Of a stretch of 64,000 nucleotides of DNA, positions 43,703-52,477 are shown in pieces. The DNA comes from Streptomyces avermitilis MA-4680 = NBRC 14893 (lineage in GTDB: Bacteria > Actinomycetota > Actinomycetes > Streptomycetales > Streptomycetaceae). Location of the stretch: NCBI RefSeq assembly GCF_000009765.2, contig NC_003155.5:7564001-7628000 (forward strand). The letters run 5' to 3'. Under the pieces are notes generated by a model. That model was not told the DNA's origin. It worked only from the letters and a program-made list of their open reading frames with translations, and made no database searches. Each line of letters starts with the position of its first letter. Within the stretch, counting starts at the first letter, position 1. A program made the translations under genes and the position numbers.

Positions 43703-44919
43703 ACGTCGATGAACTGGTGCGGGACGCCTTCCGTGAGCAGGCCGCGGACCACATGCCCGCGCCCCCCTACTTCGCCGAACGGGTGCTGGCCGTCCGGCGC
43801 CGCCGCCGCACCCGCAGGCTCGCGTCCGTCGCCGTGGCCACCGCCGCCGCGGTCGCCGTCGGAGTGGCCGTCCCCCTCCTGGGCGGCGGCGGGGACGATG
43901 TGCGGCCCGCGAGCGAGATCAACCAGAGCGACATCATCGGGCACCCGGACCAGTCCCCGCCGAAGGGCATGATCGCGGCGGGTGACACGGTGCTGGCCGC
44001 GTTCTACGTCTACAAGAACGTCAAGCAGCCGAACGGCGACAGCGTCACCACGCGGGTGTACGGACTCCTCGACCAGAACACGGGCACGTACCGGAAGACC
44101 AAGTGGGCCTTCCTGGATGTCGCGCCCGGCACCCGTACCGCCGCCGTGCTGGAGGGCGAGTTGCCCGCGAAGCGCATCGGGCTGCTCGACATGATCACCG
44201 GCAAGGTGGACCGCTGGATTCCGATGGACCGGGGCGTCGGGGGTGTCTCCTTCTCGCCGGACGGCAAGAAGCTCGTCGCCACGACGTACAGCAAGAACCC
44301 CGACCGCAACTTCGCCGACCACAAGCAGAACGTCAACGGCAAGGAGGTACCGGGGCCCGTGCAGAGCCGGACCGGGTTCGCCGTCGTGGACGTGGCCTCG
44401 GGCAAGTCCGACTGGCACAAGGCATCGGACAAGCCGGACGAGATGGGCTGGTTCGGCAACTCCCGCGAGGACTTCGACTGGAGCCATGACGGCACGCTGG
44501 TCTACGCGAACAGGGCGATGAAGCCGTACCGCGAGTACTACGGTCTGGACGGGGCCGAGGCCAAGTGGCCGGCCGACGAGAAGTACCTCACCTACGTCGA
44601 GGCGGGCCTCTCGCCCGACGGGAAACTGGCGGCGGGGGATTTCGCCGGCGACGGCAAGGAGATCGCCGCCGCGATCGACGACCCGAAGACCGGCAAGCGC
44701 GTCGCCAAGGTTCCGGGGCAGCAGCTCCTCGCCTGGGCCGACAACAAGCGCCTCATCGCCTGGGGCTGCGACCCCAAGAAGTGCTCCGGCAAGGGCGAGT
44801 TCCGCAACCAGCTGCTCCTGGTGACCATCGGCACCGACAAGGTCGTACCGCTGAGCGACTTCCGCAAGGCGAGCGACGACTACCCCGGCCGGTGGACCCC
44901 GCTGTTCAGCTCACGCTGA
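43699..44919 (+). CDS. Membrane-anchored beta-propeller protein coupled to the sigma gene
   Basis: The 406-aa protein has a short cytoplasmic N terminus (VDELVRDAFREQAADHM), one helix (ASVAVATAAAVAVGVAVPLL) and an outside domain with WD40/TolB-like repeats: GVSFSPDGKKLVATTYS and TYVEAGLSPDGKLAAGDF. Overlap with the sigma gene and the topology suggest an anti-sigma or sensor role. Its 3' end overlaps dapA on the other strand by 14 bases. Confidence 0.9.
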   Translation: MNVDELVRDAFREQAADHMPAPPYFAERVLAVRRRRRTRRLASVAVATAAAVAVGVAVPLLGGGGDDVRPASEINQSDIIGHPDQSPPKGMIAAGDTVLAAFYVYKNVKQPNGDSVTTRVYGLLDQNTGTYRKTKWAFLDVAPGTRTAAVLEGELPAKRIGLLDMITGKVDRWIPMDRGVGGVSFSPDGKKLVATTYSKNPDRNFADHKQNVNGKEVPGPVQSRTGFAVVDVASGKSDWHKASDKPDEMGWFGNSREDFDWSHDGTLVYANRAMKPYREYYGLDGAEAKWPADEKYLTYVEAGLSPDGKLAAGDFAGDGKEIAAAIDDPKTGKRVAKVPGQQLLAWADNKRLIAWGCDPKKCSGKGEFRNQLLLVTIGTDKVVPLSDFRKASDDYPGRWTPLFSSR

Positions 44920-45817
44920 CCAACTCCTCGTACAGCGCCAGCAGCCCGTCGGCCGTCTCCCGGCCGGCGGGCCGCAGCGGTGCCCGGACCGGGCCCGAGG
45001 GCAGGCCGAGCCGGCCGAGCAGGGCCTTCGACGTGACCGTGCCCGGCAGGCCGGCCGCCATCATCGACTCGATGAGCGGAACGGCCCGTTGCTGGAGACG
45101 GGCCGCGAGAGCCGGGTCGCCCGCGTCGAACGCGTCGAGAATCGACCGGAAGTGGCCGGGCGCCACATTCGCCACCGTGCTCACATATCCGGCCCCGCCG
45201 CTCGCGTACAGCGCGAGGACGTACTCGTCGCAGCCCGTGTAGTACGCCAACTCCGTGCGGGCCAGCACCTTCTGGGTGCCGAGGAGGTCGTACGCGCAGT
45301 CCTTGACCGCCACGATCCGGGGATGTTCCGCGAGCCGGATCATCGTGGCCGGCTCGATGCGTGTGCCGGTGCGGCCGGGGATGTCGTACAGGACGAGCGG
45401 CAGCCCGGAGGCGTCGGCGATGTCCCGGAAGTGTGCCTCGACCGCCTCCTGCGGGGGCCGGCTGTAGTACGGGGTGACCACCAGCAGGCCGTCCGCGCCC
45501 GCCTTCTCGGCCTCCAGGGCCAGCTCCACGGTGTGCCGTGTGTCGGCCGTGCCGACGCCCGCCACGATCGACGCCCGGTCGCCGACCGCCTCGCGCACCG
45601 CCCGCACCAGCGCGGACTTCTCGGCGTCCGTCGTGGTCGGCGACTCGCCCGTGGTGCCGGACAGGACCAGCCCGTCACAGCCCTCGGAGACCAGCCGGTC
45701 GGCGAGCCGCCGCGCGCCGTCGAGGTCGAGCGTGCCCGCCGCGGTGAAGGGCGTGATCATCGCGCAGAGCGCACGGCCGAAGGGAGCGGTTCCCTGTGCG
45801 GTTCCTTGTGTGGTCAT
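44906..45817 (-). CDS. dapA: 4-hydroxy-tetrahydrodipicolinate synthase
   Basis: The 303-aa enzyme condenses pyruvate with aspartate semialdehyde in lysine/DAP synthesis. The catalytic tyrosine is in LVLYDIPGRTG and the Schiff-base lysine in IVAVKDCAYD, with the GTTGE motif SGTTGESPTTT near residue 55. The ATG at 45817 follows from family alignment. It lies 4 kb from dapD; other dapA copies are common in Streptomyces. Confidence 0.95.
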   Translation of the reverse strand: MTTQGTAQGTAPFGRALCAMITPFTAAGTLDLDGARRLADRLVSEGCDGLVLSGTTGESPTTTDAEKSALVRAVREAVGDRASIVAGVGTADTRHTVELALEAEKAGADGLLVVTPYYSRPPQEAVEAHFRDIADASGLPLVLYDIPGRTGTRIEPATMIRLAEHPRIVAVKDCAYDLLGTQKVLARTELAYYTGCDEYVLALYASGGAGYVSTVANVAPGHFRSILDAFDAGDPALAARLQQRAVPLIESMMAAGLPGTVTSKALLGRLGLPSGPVRAPLRPAGRETADGLLALYEELVSVS

Positions 45818-45891
45818 ACGGTCAGTCTCGGCAGCCCGACCGTGAAGCTCCACTTAATTCTGCTACGGGATAGGGGAGAGGAACGCTACGA

Positions 45892-45964
45892 GAACCTCCG
45901 GGAACCCACGGGAACCTACGGGGACCTACGGGAACCTCAGCGGGAGTCCGGGACCACGGTCCCG
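45892..45964. repeat. 10-bp repeats and a 16-bp palindrome upstream of dapA
   Basis: Five consecutive decamers of the form GAACCTACGG lie at 45892-45941. Directly after is the palindrome CGGGACCACGGTCCCG at 45949-45964 (7 bp per arm). Confidence 0.75.
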
Positions 45965-46039
45965 CGAGGAATGCCCTAGTGCCAAACGGGACTTCATGGG
46001 TCACCATGGCCGGGACGGTCACCAACAGCGGGAGGCGTC

Positions 46040-46180
46040 ATGAAGTTGGGCAAGGCAGTCGCGACCGGGGTCGCCCAGGAGCGGCCGGGCGCGCACGAAG
46101 AGGAGACGGAACTCCAAGTCGCCGAAGCCGTCGAGGAGTTGGAGGCATCCGCTCCCGAAGAGGTCCCGGTCGCGCGATGA
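46040..46180 (+). CDS. 46-aa small protein, first gene of operon
   Basis: ATG at 46040 follows a good GGGAGG ribosome site at 46030-46035. It encodes MKLGKAVATGVAQERPGAHE followed by an acidic tail rich in Glu and Val (VAEAVEELEASAPEEVPVAR). Its TGA overlaps the next start by four bases (ATGA), and third-position GC is high, so I regard it as translated. Function unknown; the negative charge may bind the next protein. Confidence 0.65.
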   Translation: MKLGKAVATGVAQERPGAHEEETELQVAEAVEELEASAPEEVPVAR

Positions 46181-46839
46181 GACTGCGGCTCCCCGAGGAA
46201 CGCCCGACGGAGCCGCCGACCGGATACAAGATCGCCCACCCGGTGCTGTCCCAGGACGGCACCCGGGTCGGGTTCACCGGCGTCTCGCTGGGCGGCGCAC
46301 TGCCGTACGGGGTCCTCGACGAGGCCCGCTGCGTCTACGGGCTGCGGCACCGGGCGCCGCACCGCCGCTGTGACTGCGGCTTCCACTGCGTTCACGACCG
46401 CACGGAGGCCGAGGCACTGCTGTGCACCGCCGAGCACCGGGCGGCCGTCCTGCTCGAGGTCTCCGTGCTCGGCGCCTACATCCGCTTCGAACGCGGCTTC
46501 CGGTACGCCCGCCAGCGGGTGCGCACCGCGACCCTCGGGCCCTGCGGCTGCGGGGCGGTGGCGGCGGCACTGGCCGACGCCGGCTGGGGGCGGCCGGGCT
46601 GGCGCGCACTGACCGCCGCGTGCGCGGGGTGCGTACGCGGTCGTACGTCCCTGTCGCCCGCCGCCTTCGCCCGACTGGCCGGAGAGGGGCTGCGGGTGCG
46701 GGCCGGCAGCGGTGTCGCCGAGCAGCCCGCCGGCCTCGGAGTCTCCGAACTCGTCGCCGAGGCCGCGCTGCTCCAGGCGCGACTCGACTGGTTCCAGACC
46801 CAGTTGGCGCAGCTCGACGAACGGGGTTCGCAGGGGTAG
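46177..46839 (+). CDS. Cysteine-rich hypothetical protein
   Basis: The 220-aa protein has clusters of Cys and His: HRRCDCGFHCVHD at about residue 65, GPCGCGAVAAA at about residue 125 and AACAGCVRGR at about residue 150. They suggest a metal-binding site. The C terminus is a heptad-like helix (LVAEAALLQARLDWFQTQLA). It is translationally coupled to the 46-aa protein and followed by holin-like and DUF3618 genes. I do not recognise a characterised family. Confidence 0.82.
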   Translation: MRLRLPEERPTEPPTGYKIAHPVLSQDGTRVGFTGVSLGGALPYGVLDEARCVYGLRHRAPHRRCDCGFHCVHDRTEAEALLCTAEHRAAVLLEVSVLGAYIRFERGFRYARQRVRTATLGPCGCGAVAAALADAGWGRPGWRALTAACAGCVRGRTSLSPAAFARLAGEGLRVRAGSGVAEQPAGLGVSELVAEAALLQARLDWFQTQLAQLDERGSQG

Positions 46840-46892
46840 GCGGCGCCGGTCCGGGTACCCGGGTGTCCCGAAGAGAGAGGAGGCGGGACACC

Positions 46893-47315
46893 GTGACCGG
46901 GACCATGGACACCAGGCCGCCCGTGTCCGGCGAGCACCACTCCGTGGGCGAACTCGTCGGACAGGCCGCGGAACAGCTCTCCCTGCTGGTACGGCAGGAA
47001 GTGAGCCTGGCCAAGGAGGAGCTGGCCGAGAAGGGGCGCCGGGCCGGGCGCGGCGGCGGGCTGCTCGGCGCGGCGGGTGCCGTCGCGTACGTCGGGGTGA
47101 TGGCCCTGGCCGCCACGGGCGTCGCCGCGCTCTCACTGACGCTGCCGGTCTGGGCCGCGGCGCTCATCGTCACGGCGGTGCTCTTCGCCGTCGCGAGCGT
47201 CCTGGCCGCGGTCGGCCGCGGCCAGTTGCGCCGCGCCGCGCCGCCCACTCCCGAGCAGACGCTCGACAGCGTCAGGGCCGACGTCGACGAGATCAAGGAA
47301 AGGGCGCACCGATGA
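46893..47315 (+). CDS. Phage-holin-like membrane protein (Actinobacterial holin-X)
   Basis: The 140-aa protein has a helical N terminus (ELVGQAAEQLSLLVRQEVSL) and two helices in hairpin (GAAGAVAYVGVMALAATGV and WAAALIVTAVLFAVASVLA). This matches the Phage_holin_3_6 family, which in actinomycetes is chromosomal and not tied to phage lysis. The GTG at 46893 has AGAGGAGGCGG upstream; the ATG at 46905 is too far from it. It overlaps the next gene by four bases. Confidence 0.9.
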   Translation: MTGTMDTRPPVSGEHHSVGELVGQAAEQLSLLVRQEVSLAKEELAEKGRRAGRGGGLLGAAGAVAYVGVMALAATGVAALSLTLPVWAAALIVTAVLFAVASVLAAVGRGQLRRAAPPTPEQTLDSVRADVDEIKERAHR

Positions 47316-48058
47316 CGGACGACAGCACGGGAGCGGAGACCGCGAAGGCGACGGGCGCGGAGACGACGCCCGGAGCGGGCGCTGCGGGCGTGGCGGGCGA
47401 GAAGGCCGCGAACGCCAAGAAGGCGGGAGCCGGGGCGGCGCAGACCGGGACGAGCGCGGGCGCCGCGAAGGTGCCGGGCGCGGCTGCGGCCGGTGAGAAG
47501 GCCGTGGGGCGGAAGAAGGCGGCAGCCGGGGACGCCGGGGCGGCCGCGGCCGAGAAGGCCGCGGACACCGTGAGCGGTGCCGGCGCGGCGCGCGCCGGGG
47601 CCGGGCCGGGCGCTGGTGACGGTGCCGATGCCGCACGGGCCGCCGGGGCCGAGGGGCCGCAGGAGCTGCGGCGGCAGATCGCCGAGACGCGGAGCCAACT
47701 CGGCGACACCGTCGAGGAACTGGCGGCGAAGGCGGATGTGAAGGGCCGGGCCCGGGCGCGCGCCGCGGACCTCAGGGACCGGGCGGGCGCGCTGACGGTC
47801 CAGTTGCGCAGTACGGCCGCGCACGCCGGTCACATCGCCCAGGACAGGGCGGTCCGGGCCGGGCACACCGTGCAGGGCACCGCGGGCCGGGCCGGGGGTG
47901 CCGTACGGGACACCGTGCCGGGGCCCGTGAAGACGGCCGCCACCGCGGTCGTCCAGGCCGGTCTGCGCCATCGCCGGCCGGTGCTGATCGCCGGCGCCGG
48001 CGCGGGCGCGCTGGTCGCGGCCGGCCTGCTGCGACGGCGGCAGGGCGGACGCCACTGA
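47312..48058 (+). CDS. DUF3618 membrane-associated protein with Ala/Lys-rich N terminus
   Basis: The 248-aa protein starts with about 105 residues of low-complexity Ala, Gly and Lys, then the DUF3618 core ELRRQIAETRSQLGDTVEEL and AKADVKGRARARA, and ends in one helix (PVLIAGAGAGALVAAGLL) with a basic tail. It is usually encoded with the holin-like protein, as here; together they may act at the membrane. The N-terminal expansion is unusually long. Confidence 0.88.
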   Translation: MTDDSTGAETAKATGAETTPGAGAAGVAGEKAANAKKAGAGAAQTGTSAGAAKVPGAAAAGEKAVGRKKAAAGDAGAAAAEKAADTVSGAGAARAGAGPGAGDGADAARAAGAEGPQELRRQIAETRSQLGDTVEELAAKADVKGRARARAADLRDRAGALTVQLRSTAAHAGHIAQDRAVRAGHTVQGTAGRAGGAVRDTVPGPVKTAATAVVQAGLRHRRPVLIAGAGAGALVAAGLLRRRQGGRH

Positions 48059-48094
48059 CCCGACAGGGCGCCCGGCGGGGCGGACACCCGAACG

Positions 48095-48139
48095 CGCCGT
48101 CGGTGGCGGGACCGGAAACCGGTTCCGCCACCGACGGCG
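48095..48139. terminator. Long hairpin after DUF3618 gene
   Basis: A 21-bp stem (CGCCGTCGGTGGCGGGACCGG with its complement, one G-T pair) with an AAA loop, 37 bases after the stop. Confidence 0.85.
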
Positions 48140-48156
48140 TCCGCGCTCGGTGGACG

Positions 48157-48193
48157 AAGAGCCCGGCCCCCCGGACGACGGGGCCGGGCTCTT
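48157..48193. terminator. Second hairpin terminator, facing the nuclease gene
   Basis: A perfect 14-bp stem AAGAGCCCGGCCCC/GGGGCCGGGCTCTT. With the hairpin at 48095-48139 it separates two convergent transcription units. Confidence 0.85.
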
Positions 48194-48275
48194 CCGCGTG
48201 CAGTCCGCGTGGTGTCCGTCTGGTGTCCGCCTGGGGTCCGTGTCGGGCGACTACGGACCCGGGGCGACTACGCGG

Positions 48276-50102
48276 CTACGGACGGAACCGCAGGACCTGC
48301 GGGTCGTGGTCGCTGACCTGGTCGGAGAACTCCGAGTTGAGGTGGACGCTGTCGTAGTCGACGTCGCAGCCACGCCGGATCGACGGGCTGACCAGGATCT
48401 GGTCGAGGACCTGGCTGTTGCCCTGGTAGTCGTACGTGTAACGCTCGCTCTTCGGCAGCGACTTGATCGCCGACCAGAGCTCGCCGTCGCCCTCGAGGAT
48501 CTTCGCCGTGTCGGAGAACTCGAAGTCGTTCATGTCGCCGAGGGCTATGACGTCCGCGTTCTTCTGCGTGTCGAGGACGTCCTTGACGAACGCGTTCACC
48601 GCGGTCGCCTGCAAGTGGCGCTGCGTCTCCGAGCTGCGCGCCGGCGGCTGGTACTGCGCGGCCAGCCCCTGGTCGCCGCCCTTCGAGGCGAAGTGGTTGG
48701 CGATCACGAAGACCGTCCTGCCGCGGAAGACGAACTCGCCCGCGAGCGGCTTGCGGCTGCTGTTCCAGGCCGCGTCGGACGGGTCGATCCGGCCCGGGGA
48801 CACGGTCAGCTGCGCCTTGCCGCGCACCTTCGTCACGCCGACGGCGGTCGTCGAGTCGCCGCCCGCGCGGTCGGTGAAGGACACCCGGTCCGGGTTGAAG
48901 AGGAAGACCTGGCGGATGTTGCCGCCCGGCTCGCCGCCGTCCTTGTCGTTGACCGGGTCTATGGAGCGCCATTCGTACGCCGGGCCGCCCGCCGCCACGA
49001 TCGCGTCGATCAGCTTCCGCACCGTCTGGTCGGCGGCGACCGTGCCGTCGTCCGTCGCGCCGTTGTTGTCCTGGATCTCCTCCAGGGACACGATGTCGGG
49101 CGACTGGAGGTTGTTCACGATCGCGGCGGCGTGGTCCGCGAAGGTGGCGTCGGACGGGTCCAGGTTCTCCACGTTGTACGTCGCCACGGCCAGCTCGCCG
49201 CGCGACTGCTTACGGGTCGTCTCCCGGGCCAGGCCGCCCTTCTCCAGGGTGCCGAGCTGGTTGGCGACGAGCGTGTAGCCGCCGTACTGGTTGAAGTCCA
49301 GCGGGCCCGCGGTGGTGCCCTTGAGCTCGTCACCCACGTTCGCGGTCGGGAAGTCCGCGGTCGAGCCCAGCGACTGGATCTGGAGCCGGCCGGTGTTCTG
49401 CGACTCGTACGAGCCGTAGACCGTGCCCCCGCGGCGGTTGGCGTGCTCGCGCGGCTTCACCGTGACCCACAGCTCGGAGTACGGGTCGGTGGCCGTGACC
49501 ACGCGGGCGTCGGCGACCTGGACGTTCATGCCCTCAAGGGACTCGTAGTAGTCCAGGGCGTACTTGGCCGGCTCCAGGGTGAGGCCGTTGATCGAGCCGC
49601 CCGCGGCCGTGTCACCGGCGGCGGTGTACCGGCTCGGCACCGACCCCGCGTCGACGACGGCGGGGGCCGGAACGGTGTTGCCGCCGGAGAGCACCGTCAC
49701 CGTCGGCTTCGTGATCTCCGTCAGCGACTGGTTGCCGCTCGCGGCGCCGCCCGGGACGTACTCCGAGACCGTGCCCGACACCGTGACCGAGTCGCCGACG
49801 GCGACCTTCGGGGCGGAACTGGTGAAGACCAGGACGCCCTCACTGGTGGCCGGGTCGGCGTCCGGGGCCGGGTCCTGGATCCAGAACCCCTTCGAGGAAC
49901 CGTAGGTCCGCACACCCGTGACGATGCCCGCCACGTCGGTGACCTTCTGCCCGGCGAGCGGGGAAAGCCGGGTGGTGCCCTGGATGTCGTGGATGTGCAC
50001 ACTGTCCGCCTGGGCGGGCGATGTGAGAACCACCGCGGAGACCGTGGAACAGACGGCTGCGACGGTGAGCGCGGCGAGGCGCGCGGAAGACTTGCTCGGC
50101 AA
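48276..50102 (-). CDS. Secreted ExeM/NucH-type nuclease
   Basis: The 608-aa protein has a signal peptide ending in SPAQA, an N-terminal OB-fold-like region (VAGIVTGVRTYGSSKGFWIQ), and a C-terminal endonuclease/exonuclease/phosphatase domain with LAVATYNVENLDPSD, SLEEIQD, FVIANHFASKGGD, VIALGDMNDFEFS and SDHDPQVLRF. These hold the metal-binding Glu, Asp and His residues. It likely degrades extracellular DNA. The TTG at 50102 follows CGGAGGGATC; the open frame upstream lacks a signal sequence. A strong inverted repeat lies upstream. Confidence 0.9.
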   Translation of the reverse strand: MPSKSSARLAALTVAAVCSTVSAVVLTSPAQADSVHIHDIQGTTRLSPLAGQKVTDVAGIVTGVRTYGSSKGFWIQDPAPDADPATSEGVLVFTSSAPKVAVGDSVTVSGTVSEYVPGGAASGNQSLTEITKPTVTVLSGGNTVPAPAVVDAGSVPSRYTAAGDTAAGGSINGLTLEPAKYALDYYESLEGMNVQVADARVVTATDPYSELWVTVKPREHANRRGGTVYGSYESQNTGRLQIQSLGSTADFPTANVGDELKGTTAGPLDFNQYGGYTLVANQLGTLEKGGLARETTRKQSRGELAVATYNVENLDPSDATFADHAAAIVNNLQSPDIVSLEEIQDNNGATDDGTVAADQTVRKLIDAIVAAGGPAYEWRSIDPVNDKDGGEPGGNIRQVFLFNPDRVSFTDRAGGDSTTAVGVTKVRGKAQLTVSPGRIDPSDAAWNSSRKPLAGEFVFRGRTVFVIANHFASKGGDQGLAAQYQPPARSSETQRHLQATAVNAFVKDVLDTQKNADVIALGDMNDFEFSDTAKILEGDGELWSAIKSLPKSERYTYDYQGNSQVLDQILVSPSIRRGCDVDYDSVHLNSEFSDQVSDHDPQVLRFRP

Positions 50103-50186
50103 CGGGATCCCTCCGGGGACATGCGTGGGTGCCGGGACGAGGGTGGGTGGTGCGGTGGGGGGAGCGCGACCGGTGGGGCGGTCGGT

Positions 50187-50238
50187 GACGCGCGTAGAAG
50201 AACAGGTGCACGACTGTCCACTCGTTTCTACGCGCGTC
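50187..50238. promoter_or_regulatory. Large inverted repeat upstream of the nuclease gene
   Basis: GACGCGCGTAGAA at 50187-50199 and its exact complement at 50226-50238 enclose 26 bases that themselves contain ACAG/CTGT pairing. It lies 85-136 bases before the nuclease start and could be an operator or a 5' UTR hairpin. The rest of the divergent 50103-50460 gap holds no gene. Confidence 0.6.
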
Positions 50239-50350
50239 AATCTCGTGTGTGGGAAGGCCACTTGTCAAGGTTTCAGCCAGGTGCGGCCTCCGGGGGAGAG
50301 AGGAACCGGGCGGCATGGGTGGAAATCCGTCTAGGCTGAGACCGCGTTCT

Positions 50351-50450
50351 CCGGGGCACCCCCTTGGCCCCGCGGGCACGCCCGGGGCGTCCCCCCGGTC
50401 CGCAGGTATGTCCGGGGATGTCCCCTCGGCCCACAGGTACGTCCCAAGGA
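50351..50450. repeat. Imperfect ~32-bp repeats before the 481-aa protein gene
   Basis: Three diverged units of the form GG-YCCGC-GGTATGTCC...GTCCCC lie in tandem just before the ribosome site (AAGGAG at 50449-50454). Confidence 0.5.
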
Positions 50451-50460
50451 GATCCCCCCG

Positions 50461-51906
50461 ATGTCAGACAGCTCCTCCTTGCCGCCGGTTCGGCTGCACT
50501 CCGAAGCGGAGCTCGCGCGGGACGCGCTCGCCACCCCGTTGTTCTCCCGCGCCGCGCGCCTGGCCCGCTGGGCCGGTCCGGACACCCGCGTCGGCGTCGG
50601 CGGTGAACTCGAGGAGGAGCAGCTTCCCGGGGCGGCCGAAGCGCTCGGGCTCGCGGGCGACGACGCGGCGGCCCTCGCGAGCGAGGCCTGGCGGGTCGCT
50701 GTCGACACGGGGCTCGTCGTGATCGTGGACGAGGAGGAGGGCACGGTCGCCGCGGCACCGGACCTCGCGCTGCTCACCTCCGGAAGCCCGCACGACGTGC
50801 TCGGGTTGTGGCTCGGGGCGCTGGAGACGGTGCTGGCCGACGCGAGCGTGCCCGATCTCGACGACCTCGGCGACGCGATGGACGAGGACGGCACGATCGA
50901 CTTCTCCGAACTCGACTGGGATCTCGAGGCGGAGGCGGAGTTCCTCGACGGAGTGCTGGGGAACCTCTATCTGCTGACGGTCGGCGAGGAGGGCCCCGGC
51001 GACCATCCCGTGCCGCTGCCGGCCCTCGCCGCGTCGATGATCGTGCCCGACGACATGGGGGAGCCCACCAACGACGTCCTGGAGCAGGTCTCGGACGCGA
51101 TGATGCGGCTCGACGACCAGTTCCGGCTGCTGGAGCCGATCGGGCTCGTCGAGTTCCGGCCGGTCGACGAGGCGCTGATGGCGGACGCCGAGGACGGCGA
51201 GGACGCCGCGGACGAGCCGGCCGCGCCGGTCGACGACACGGACGTCAGCCGGTACGGGATGGTGCGGCTGACACCGCTCGGGCTGTACGGGCTGCGGGCA
51301 CGGCTGCTCGAGGCCGGGATCAGCGCGCCCGCGGTGGGGGATCTGGTCGACAAGGGTGCGGACGCGCTGCTCGACGGCACGTCCACGTTCCCGCCGATGG
51401 CGGCGCAGGCGGAGACCGAGCAGTGGCTGGCGCGGCGCGAACCGCTCACGGCGGCACGGGAGTTGCTGGCGGCGGCGCGGGGCGGGGACACGGGTGCGCC
51501 ACTGCGCCGGCTGCGCTGCCAGCAGGCGCTGTCACTGGTCGGTACGGAGGCGGAGCCGGCGCTTCGGGAGGTGCTGGACGACGCGGAGCTGGGCGGCCTC
51601 GCCCGGGTCTGGCTCGCGGAGCGGGGAGCGGCCGACGTGCCCGCGCCCCCGGAGTCGATGGTGTTCTGGCTGACCATCGACACGGTGGCCGCGCAGCTGG
51701 CGGCCGAGGGGAACTCGACGGAACTCCAGGCGCTGGTGGAGGGGCTGGCCCAGCAGCACAGCGGCTTCTTCGCGACGGCGTGGCGAGTGGACCACCCGGC
51801 CACGCCGGACGTCTTGGAGGCGATGGGCCGACTGCACCCGGACAAGAAGGTGGCGAAGGCGGCCCGGAAGGCGGCGTTCAAGGCGCGGTCGCAGCAAGGG
51901 GGTTGA
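50461..51906 (+). CDS. Hypothetical 481-aa protein
   Basis: The acidic, soluble protein begins MSDSSSLPPVRLHSEAEL. A central part has short acidic runs (EDGEDAADEPAAP) and is flanked by helical regions (SRYGMVRLTPLGLYGLRARL resembles a winged-helix end). The C terminus has a HEAT-like helical part ending PDKKVAKAARKAAFKARSQQ. AAGGAG precedes the ATG. Similar proteins are common in Streptomyces, but I know no function. Confidence 0.82.
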   Translation: MSDSSSLPPVRLHSEAELARDALATPLFSRAARLARWAGPDTRVGVGGELEEEQLPGAAEALGLAGDDAAALASEAWRVAVDTGLVVIVDEEEGTVAAAPDLALLTSGSPHDVLGLWLGALETVLADASVPDLDDLGDAMDEDGTIDFSELDWDLEAEAEFLDGVLGNLYLLTVGEEGPGDHPVPLPALAASMIVPDDMGEPTNDVLEQVSDAMMRLDDQFRLLEPIGLVEFRPVDEALMADAEDGEDAADEPAAPVDDTDVSRYGMVRLTPLGLYGLRARLLEAGISAPAVGDLVDKGADALLDGTSTFPPMAAQAETEQWLARREPLTAARELLAAARGGDTGAPLRRLRCQQALSLVGTEAEPALREVLDDAELGGLARVWLAERGAADVPAPPESMVFWLTIDTVAAQLAAEGNSTELQALVEGLAQQHSGFFATAWRVDHPATPDVLEAMGRLHPDKKVAKAARKAAFKARSQQGG

Positions 51907-52477
51907 GGCTGCGGGGTCGGTGCGGGCCGGGGTTGGTGCGGGCCGGGGTCGGGGCTGGTGCTTGCCGGGGCTGACCCTTTCCGTGCGACGGTGCCCCCAC
52001 CGCGACCGCGGTGTTCATCGGCGTCGGCACGGTGATTCGCCACGTCCGCGGTGTTTTTTCCCCCCGGGCCTCCGGCCCCGCGCACGCTGCGCGGGGATCG
52101 CGGCCGGTCCGACGCCGTCACGCACGGCTGCCGTGTACCGCCGTCGGGCGGCTCGCGTCACGCACCGCCGTCGCACACCGCCGTCGGGCCGTTCGCCGTC
52201 ACGGCGGGGAGGCTGGTGGGGGCTTTGCCCGGCGGCGGGGAGGCCGGGGGTGCCCGGTGTGGCGGGGAAGCCGGTGGGGGCTTGTCCGGTGTGGGGGAGG
52301 GGGCTGCGGGACCTCGCCGGCGGCGTCGGTCGCGTGGGCGCTCAGGTGGATTCACGGAACGCGGTCCCCTTACGTCGGCCCGTGTTCAACTGCCGTTCAG
52401 GCGCGGGCGGGACGGTGTGGCCGCAACGAGGTGCGCCACCCCCTTCGACGTCCCACTCCACCGTCACAGGAGACAGC
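51907..52477. other. Intergenic region with hairpin and low-complexity DNA
   Basis: 570 bases without a credible gene. It starts with a 17-bp tandem repeat (TGCGGGCCGGGGT units near 51920-51950) and has a CCCCGCGC/GCGCGGGG hairpin at 52076-52096 after a T6 run. G-rich tracts fill 52205-52310. The last part carries the phosphatase promoter. Confidence 0.5.
52384..52405 (+). promoter_or_regulatory. PHO-box-like direct repeat upstream of the phosphatase gene
   Basis: GTTCAACTGCC followed exactly 11 bases on by GTTCAGGCGCG forms two PhoP-type repeat units (consensus GTTCACC within 11-base units in Streptomyces, from memory). It lies about 75 bases before the start codon. Confidence 0.6.

Noticed and set aside
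44906..44919. Antisense regulation by the dapA/propeller gene overlap
   Set aside because: A 14-base tail overlap of convergent genes is common at high gene density and gives no evidence of regulation; the same applies at 24383-24396.
45892..45941. CRISPR-like array upstream of dapA
   Set aside because: The units are only 10 bp, directly joined with no spacers, and no cas genes are present.
46893..47315. Prophage holin
   Set aside because: The family is a common chromosomal actinobacterial protein; no lysin, structural or integrase genes are nearby.
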